From the NCBI GenBank assembly GCA_037447655.1, contig JBBHKE010002460.1:1-50825 (forward strand): a DNA stretch of 50,825 bases, written 5' to 3'. The notes under the pieces are model-generated. The model did not search any database and was not told the DNA's origin. It saw only the letters and a list, made by a program, of their open reading frames with translations. This document shows, one piece after another, positions 45,509-50,825 of the stretch. Position 1 is the stretch's first letter. The number at the start of each line of letters is the position of its first letter. The stretch comes from Zygnema cylindricum (taxonomy: Eukaryota; Streptophyta; Zygnematophyceae; Zygnematales; Zygnemataceae). Position numbers and translations under genes: made by a program.

Positions 45509-45690
45509 CTACTTTGTTTCATGAGTCACCTTCGTCTCCGTTTCACAGTCACCGGTAACTTCGCCCTTCTTGAGCTGTTGAGTTCCGACCAAATCGACGA
45601 ATTTTAACATTCCGTTTAAATCCTCGTTAGTTGACGGTACACCACAAACAACGAATGGATTTTCTTTAAATTCCACTCTGGGATATTGAT
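45509..45690 (-). CDS. Terminal exon carried in left arm of the inverted repeat, unrecognised
   Basis: After the acceptor TTTTTTACCAG the minus strand reads 59 residues to TAG (45511-45509): QYPRVEFKENPFVVCGVPST, NEDLNGMLKFVDLVGTQQLK and KGEVTGDCETETKVTHETK. The composition is clearly protein-like and the frame has no frameshift, in contrast to the right-arm copy. Upstream on the same strand FNYVHVNTAEEVLMLL (about 45840-45890) may be a further exon. I do not recognise the family. It may be a captured host gene end. Confidence 0.55.
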
Positions 45691-46698
45691 CTGGTAAAAA
45701 ACATTATGAAAATGCAACAAAATATCAAAGACGTCGCAGAAAAAAATAGGAAAATAGGTGGAAAGTAGTTTGCATGTTGTGAAATGTCATCATTCAGGTT
45801 CAGAAAGTTAATAATAACCTGCATTTTTTTGCCTTTCACAATAACATCAAAACTTCTTCTGCGGTATTGACATGCACATAATTAAACATTTCCTCAAGTG
45901 TTTAACATCGCATGGTTTTGATTGAGAACTTGAAGCTCCGCAAACGTTACGTGAATGTGGAGATGAACGATAAAGGAGATCAAAAACTTGATTAGTGTAA
46001 AGTTACGACATAGATGCTTGTTCTCTCTGACAAATATCATATGGTGTTACTCCCGATACCAATTAATGAACAAAACACAAAAAGGTTAATTCAAAAATGT
46101 TGTTTTCTTATAGCCATCACGCTTCTCATCGAAACATTTTCCATTCTTGCCACTTATCGGTTAAAAAATCGATCTAAGTAAAGAAAAGTTTGTAGCCGGT
46201 GGCATTCATCATCGCTAGATTTGCGTTTTGAAGTCCCGTATTTTGACATGGCTCAAAATAGATCTGAACAAGTAAAACAGATTTACATTGACTTGTCGGA
46301 CTTGGCCCTCGAAGGTCCACTTTGCCCAGAATGTCTTGTCTTGTCTATACCACAGGGGATCATCCCTAGTTCATTTTTTAATTTCAAAGTTCTCAACATC
46401 GTCTGAGTTGTAATTGTTGTAACTGAAATCTGTTGTAATTGTTTAATCTATCTTGAGGCATGTCAAAATATCGGACTTCAAGATGTAAATCCAACAATGA
46501 TGAACGTCACTTGTTGGAGACCATATTTTACTTAGATCAGTTTTTTTACCGTTTAGTGACAAGAATGGGAAATGTTTCTATAAGAAGCGTGATGGCTATA
46601 AGAAAATAACATTTTTGAATTAGCTTTTTTTCGTTTTGTTCATTTATTAGTATCGCGACTAACAGCATATAAAATTTGTCGGGAGGGAACAAGCATCT

Positions 46699-46923
46699 AT
46701 GTTGGAACTTAACAATAACCAAGTTTATGATTTCTTTTCTTGTTCATCTCTATATTTACGTAACGCTTTGTGGAGCTTCATGTTCCCAATAAAATCCCAA
46801 TCAAAACCATGCGATCTGAAACATGAAATGTTTGATTATGTGCATGTCAATACCGTTGAAGAATTTATGAAGTTACTCTCAAATGCAAAAAAATGCAGAT
46901 TACTATTGACTTGTTTAACCTGA
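46699..46923 (+). pseudogene. Right-arm counterpart of upstream exon region
   Basis: A frame of 74 codons containing FDYVHVNTVEEFMKLLSNAK corresponds to FNYVHVNTAEEVLMLL in the left arm (minus strand), so this short segment is conserved at protein level in both arms. The start codon is not credible as a gene start; it is probably exon plus flanking intron. Confidence 0.35.
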
Positions 46924-47024
46924 ATGATGACATTTGACAACATGCGGACCATTTTTACCCATTTTTTAATCTTTTTGTGCCACGTCTTTGAGTTTTTGTT
47001 GCGTTCTCGTAATGTTTCTTGCCG

Positions 47025-47203
47025 GATCAGTAACCTTGAGAGGAATCTAAAGATGTGTACGATGTTCGTGGCGTAGCCTCAACCGGCAAATATTTAAACG
47101 GAATGTTAAATTTTGTCGATCTGGCCGAACTGAGCAGCTCAAGAAGAGCGGAGTAACCACTGATTGTGAAACAAAGGCAAATGTGACTCATCTAACAAAG
47201 TAG
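47025..47203 (+). pseudogene. Right-arm copy of the terminal exon, degraded
   Basis: Sequence matching the left-arm exon, with its acceptor changed from CCAG to CCGG (47021-47024). LNGMLNFVDLAE is followed by a frameshift and stop, though the terminal ACAAAGTAG (47196-47203) remains. The left arm is therefore the more intact copy. Confidence 0.65.
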
Positions 47204-47990
47204 TTTGGGCAAACCTAGAAGTGATTTTTTCTCATGGCGGACAATATTGATAGAGTCAATCCATTTAACAACTGTATTTTACTTGACTGATGTAAGATGT
47301 GGTGCGGATTGTAGTTGGAAAAGTTTTATTGCTTTTTTTCGCTAATTTGATTAATTTATACAAAATGTAGCATATTTGCGTAGTTGTTCATGTGTTTGGT
47401 CAAAAGCTAGATAATCGATTCATTTCTTTATTTGAATATGAAGCTAATAAATGACCTCAATTTGGTGTGGATGTGTGGATGTTTGTTGCACAACATCAAT
47501 GCAAGCCTAAGTAATCTCGTAAATTTCTTGTATGTGAAGGCCATTAAGAGCAAGGTTCTCCCTTGCACGAACTCTTAGGTAACGCATTTGTTGTCCGTGA
47601 GTTATATATTTTTGAGCTTGTAGAAAGTGATCTATCATTTTGTTTTACATCCGTAGAGCAATGTGTTTCCTCTTTGGGGTTTGTTGTGATGTGTAACGGG
47701 CGTAACGATGGCGAGGAAAAATAGGGACATGTAAAAAAACTTTGTAAAAATTAAGTTGACAAGTGAAAGGTAGATACTTTATCTTGCTACGAGGCAATAA
47801 ATGAAATGTTTCATTGATGTAACTTGTCACGCTGACAATCCGTAGAAATTTATTTGACTTGTTTTTGTACGTTTGTTTTATTTTGTTCCGATTTTTTAAA
47901 ATTTGAAAGGTAAACAATAATGTCGACATATCAAAATTTTTTTTTAAGGTAACAAATGTAGACGTATCGCAATTTTTTTTCGTTTTTTGG

Positions 47991-49056
47991 AGTCAAAAAA
48001 GTACACAATAATGTGGACGTAACTTCTCTTTTTTTCAGCGTTACTGCCTGCAAAAAACCATAACAAATACCTTTACCTATATGCCCTTTGAAGTTAAAAA
48101 AATAGCTAAATAAATTAAAAAAATATTTTTTTATAAAATGAATTGGAAAACATCAACGGTTATCTATTCATGATAACATTATGTGAGTTTACCATGTCCC
48201 ATTCATATAATTTTGTCGATTAAAAACTTTAACGCACAAGTTACGACATGCACAACACATGTAAGTATCCACCTCGTCCAACCTGTAAAAAAATTTCAAA
48301 GTGGTGAGGATTGGTGAACGCCATTGAGGTTAATAATTCCAATTTTACTACAAAATTAGCTCAACGAGGGATATAATGTAATCTGTATAAACTGTTCGCA
48401 CAAACTTTATCTATCATCTTTGTTTTGAGCTGCTTTCTTCGACATAGCAGTCGGCGGAAGATTTCACATCTCACCTATACACAAAATTTAGATCGTGAAA
48501 GACATGTTTTAGTAAAAGGTTTTGGCGCTCTACATTGTCGAGTTTGGTCAAGCTTGTACAAGTTGAGGAAAATAAAGTAAATTTGTGTCACATAGATTGA
48601 AAAAAGGGGTTCGTAGAGATTGAAAAAAGGGTACGGTTGTTTGATGTGCATTAAGTTCACTCGGTCATTCATTAAGTCCATAATTCAATGAGAGGAAAAT
48701 TTAGTTCGAAATAGAATCTTCGGAGATAGACATCCCAAAACTAGGTTGTTATTAAGTGGATAGATCCACAACAACAAGTTATAATACAGTTGAAGTTTCA
48801 CGAAATGACTTATTAATTTTTAGAGTTGAGGCCAATTGGTGCACAATGGCATACTCCAAAGCAATATTGTAAAATGTTAAATGTAATTGTTGTTCTAGAC
48901 ACAACATAAACCTAAAGTCGCAAACATCTTGGTCATAATATAGCGATGATGGCGAACTATTTTAAAGTCTTTTGTAGCCACAAACTACTTTCGACTTTAA
49001 TTTTGCGAATTTCGTTCAAAACGACGGATGTTTTTTTTCCCACTTTTATTGCGGCA
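47991..49056. other. AT-rich spacer
   Basis: One more copy of the foldback end motif (GTACACAATAATGTGGACGTAAC, 48001-48023). A short duplicated phrase GATTGAAAAAAGGG lies at 48596 and 48619. No gene recognised. Confidence 0.45.
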
Positions 49057-49401
49057 TTATAAAATATACAAAACAGACTTTTTGTACAACAACGTTAGGA
49101 AGTTGCTATGAAAAATAGTGAAAGGCAGGAACAACTTGGTCTGCAGACCAACGATATACATGTCATCGGCCACCAATGGAAACGTACTACTTGGAAAAGC
49201 GGTAGCGGATGCTCGCAAGGCTTGTGAGTGGGCGAGAGCAAACAAAGGGACCAGCAAAGGGTTGCCTTGAGGAGTACTAGTAGTTGAGTCCAAAGTGGCA
49301 ACATCTCCTAATGGGCCACCAAGGGAATGTAGGAGAGAGCCGGATGTGGAGTAAAAGGCGCGAACAAAAAGGAAAAGCTGGTTGATGGGAGGGGGGGACA
49401 C
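49057..49401 (-). pseudogene. Reverse transcriptase fragment of the RLE-type family
   Basis: The minus strand reads FVRAFYSTSGSLLHSL, a motif-B-like STPQGNPLLVPLFALAHSQA and LRASATAFPS, then the catalytic-site remnant VADDMYIVG. It matches FVRAFYSMSSSLSFSI, TRQGDPLGGPLFALAHYRA and VADDTHIIG of the copy at 38699-42946. Only about 100 codons of RT remain, cut at both sides. Confidence 0.85.
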
Positions 49402-50143
49402 ACGTCACACGTCACACAATCATACACAACCGCACAGTCACATAGTCAGTTCATCACAGAGTTTGGATGATTATGCCTTTCATTCATTTCTTTTTTCCTT
49501 TAAAGTTTTAAATTGTGCATCGGTTTTACGCTCTCGCATAACTGGTCAAAAAGACGATACACTTTTTAAATATGTAGCACGAAATAAACTCATTTTTGTA
49601 TGAACAAAAGAAAGTTATTATAAGGTTCAAAGAATGTATAGCGGGATATATTATTTTTGTATGAACAATGTTCTATGATTGGAATCGGGACCATATTTCT
49701 ATACGAGTAGGACCACGTTGTCAAAAACTTGAAAAAACAACAAATCAATGTATATGTATTATACATCTACGCTATTATATGATAATCTTATAATATAAAA
49801 TAAAATCTCTAATTTTAAAAGATATGATATTTGTAAGCGAAGGTCGACTTATAATATTTTTATATCTTACGTTTATGTGCCCTATAAGTCTATAACTATG
49901 TAATCCCTCAGAGGTCCGAAGGAGGGCGAAGCTAGGCGGCGGTAAGCCGGATGCATGTTTGTGCAAAAGATGAAGAAGCACAAAAGCGTTTTCGGTGCTC
50001 TTCTTGAGCACCTTCGTCCGGAAAAGCAGCGAAAGAAATAAGTGTATGTAGCTCTCCTTCGAACCTCCGGCGGAGAAAGCAGTGAAAATAAGCACGTGCG
50101 CAGCATGAAAAGCAACAAGTAGGTGTGACGGGCAGCAAAGAAA
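49402..50143. other. Spacer with a small uncertain ORF
   Basis: CACACGTCACACGTCACAC repeat at 49399-49420, then AT-rich sequence. At 49955-50041 an ATG frame of 28 codons (MFVQKMKKHKSVFGALLEHL...) ends in TAA. It lies in a local patch of balanced base composition (49900-50110) and could be a terminal exon, but nothing identifies it. Confidence 0.25.
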
Positions 50144-50377
50144 GTACATCGTGAATCGTTTTTAGTGTCAGTTTTTTTTTTTACTCTTAAAACATTTTTT
50201 TCTGCGTACACACATGCCGGATTGTAGACGTGATGGTTGCGACTGAAAGGTAAGATCCTAAAATTCTCGTTGGCGGTCTCAAATTGAAAATCGGAAAAAT
50301 GTGTACGGAGAAAAGTTGTTCTAACTGGCGAATAAATCATTAACAGTTTAACACTAATACCGTGACTCAGTGTAGCA
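50144..50377. mobile_element. Long-TIR MITE, complete copy
   Basis: The left end GTACATCGTGAATCGTTTTTAGTGTC pairs with the right end AACACTAATACCGTGACTCAGTGTAGC. The inner parts CTGCGTACACACATGCCGG and ATGTGTACGGAGAAAAGTTG also pair. The core shares GGTAAGATCCTAAAATTCTCG and GGCGGTCTCAAATTGAAAAT with the fragment at 4095. Confidence 0.75.
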
Positions 50378-50825
50378 CGCGCGTAAGCGGCAGTGGGCGT
50401 AGCAGTAGAGACCCGGCGGCGCTTCGCGGAATTTTTGCTGCTCTTTTGGACGACAGACGGAACGTGCACACTCGGTGTGTATATCGGACCCCGTATTGGT
50501 CACACGTCGCACGAATGCCTTTTACCACTTTATGGTACACACCTTCGTTGAAGAAGAGCTATAACATTAGTGTTAGTAAGTTGAGCCACCTAGTGTTTGT
50601 CTAACCAACTGCTCCTTTGCATTGCACGAAGCTTTTTGTATTTCTTCGCGGGTGCCTCTTTGGTCGAGCCTTACCGAGAAAAGAAGGTGGGAAACACCCA
50701 AAGGAGAGTGTGATACTTGGTACAACTTTTTTTTTTGCAATACGCATGAAGCCTTTGGTGCGAAGGAGTGCAAGAAGACGACGAGTACCGGATTTTTGGG
50801 AAAGCCTTTCCAAAAAAGACGTGCA
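50378..50825. other. Window end, nothing recognised
   Basis: More GC-balanced than the upstream spacer, with short open frames on both strands but no motif or splice pattern I can support. Confidence 0.3.

Larger units (their letters stand above)
44560..47990. mobile_element. Giant inverted repeat, foldback-like element
   Basis: The left arm (about 44560-46278) and the right arm (about 46437-47990) are inverted copies over about 1.5-1.7 kb, separated by about 160 bp. Examples are TTTTGAAGTCCCGTATTTTGACATGGCTC at 46227 versus its inverse at 46458-46490, GAAGCGTGATGGCTATAAGAAAA at 46586 versus 46110, and the outer ends ATTGTGATACGTCTACA (44579) versus TGTAGACGTATCGCAA (47957). The outer ends carry two or three short tandem copies of a TACCTTTCAAATT / GTCTACATTGTTG motif. 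Arms have diverged by point changes, so they are not an assembly mirror. Such structures fold back and can yield long hairpin RNA. Confidence 0.8.

Noticed and set aside
44560-47990. Inverted repeat as a simple assembly mirror
   Set aside because: The arms differ by many substitutions, a frameshift and a mutated acceptor, which a mirrored artefact would not show.
49882-50469. 195-codon minus-strand frame
   Set aside because: It runs across the complete MITE copy at 50144-50377, so it is not a conserved coding region.

Overview
This is a eukaryotic, repeat-dominated window with a few host gene pieces stranded between transposons. Host signs are GT-AG introns, AT-rich spacers, degenerate CCCTAAA-type tracts and coding exons of plant-like families. 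A plant-type initiator tRNA-Met fits the primer sites of both LTR elements. I lean towards a streptophyte green alga or another early plant lineage (a Chara-like genome would fit), but this is inference and was not tested by any search.

Layout. 1-2000: hAT-like element end, then the last four exons of a VASt-domain-like gene (+). 2000-5395: spacer with a long-TIR MITE, a 5'-truncated non-LTR fragment (-) and CT-rich repeats. 5396-26110: a (GGGAGA)n homopurine array, about 7.5 kb in total, split by a four-level nest. A Copia-type LTR element (11194-24347, TSD GGAGG) sits in the array. A Ty3/Gypsy element (14514-21767, TSD AAAGG) sits in the Copia-type element. An 843-bp solo-LTR-like element (19222-20064, TSD TGGGT) sits in the Gypsy pol gene. 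26121-28560: a complete MITE copy, a G-rich array and microsatellites. 28653-31297: a complete four-exon gene (-) for a voltage-gated proton channel of the Hv1/VSOP family. 31480-33980: MITE pieces and a 43-bp minisatellite. 34771-36250: two exons of a plant-type amidohydrolase, the second broken. 37243-44560: PIF/Harbinger-like elements with TTA target duplications alternating with a second dispersed unit; one copy is split by a 4.2-kb non-LTR retrotransposon with a restriction-like endonuclease and tandem 5' UTR monomers. 44560-48000: a giant inverted repeat (foldback-like) carrying a gene fragment in each arm. 48000-50825: spacer, another retrotransposon fragment and another MITE copy.

The genes do not form a pathway. 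The probable host products are independent: a VASt/GRAM-type lipid-transfer-related protein, a proton channel and an amidohydrolase. The large ORFs in the purine arrays (up to 1,973 codons) are not genes; they arise because every frame of the hexamer lacks stops.
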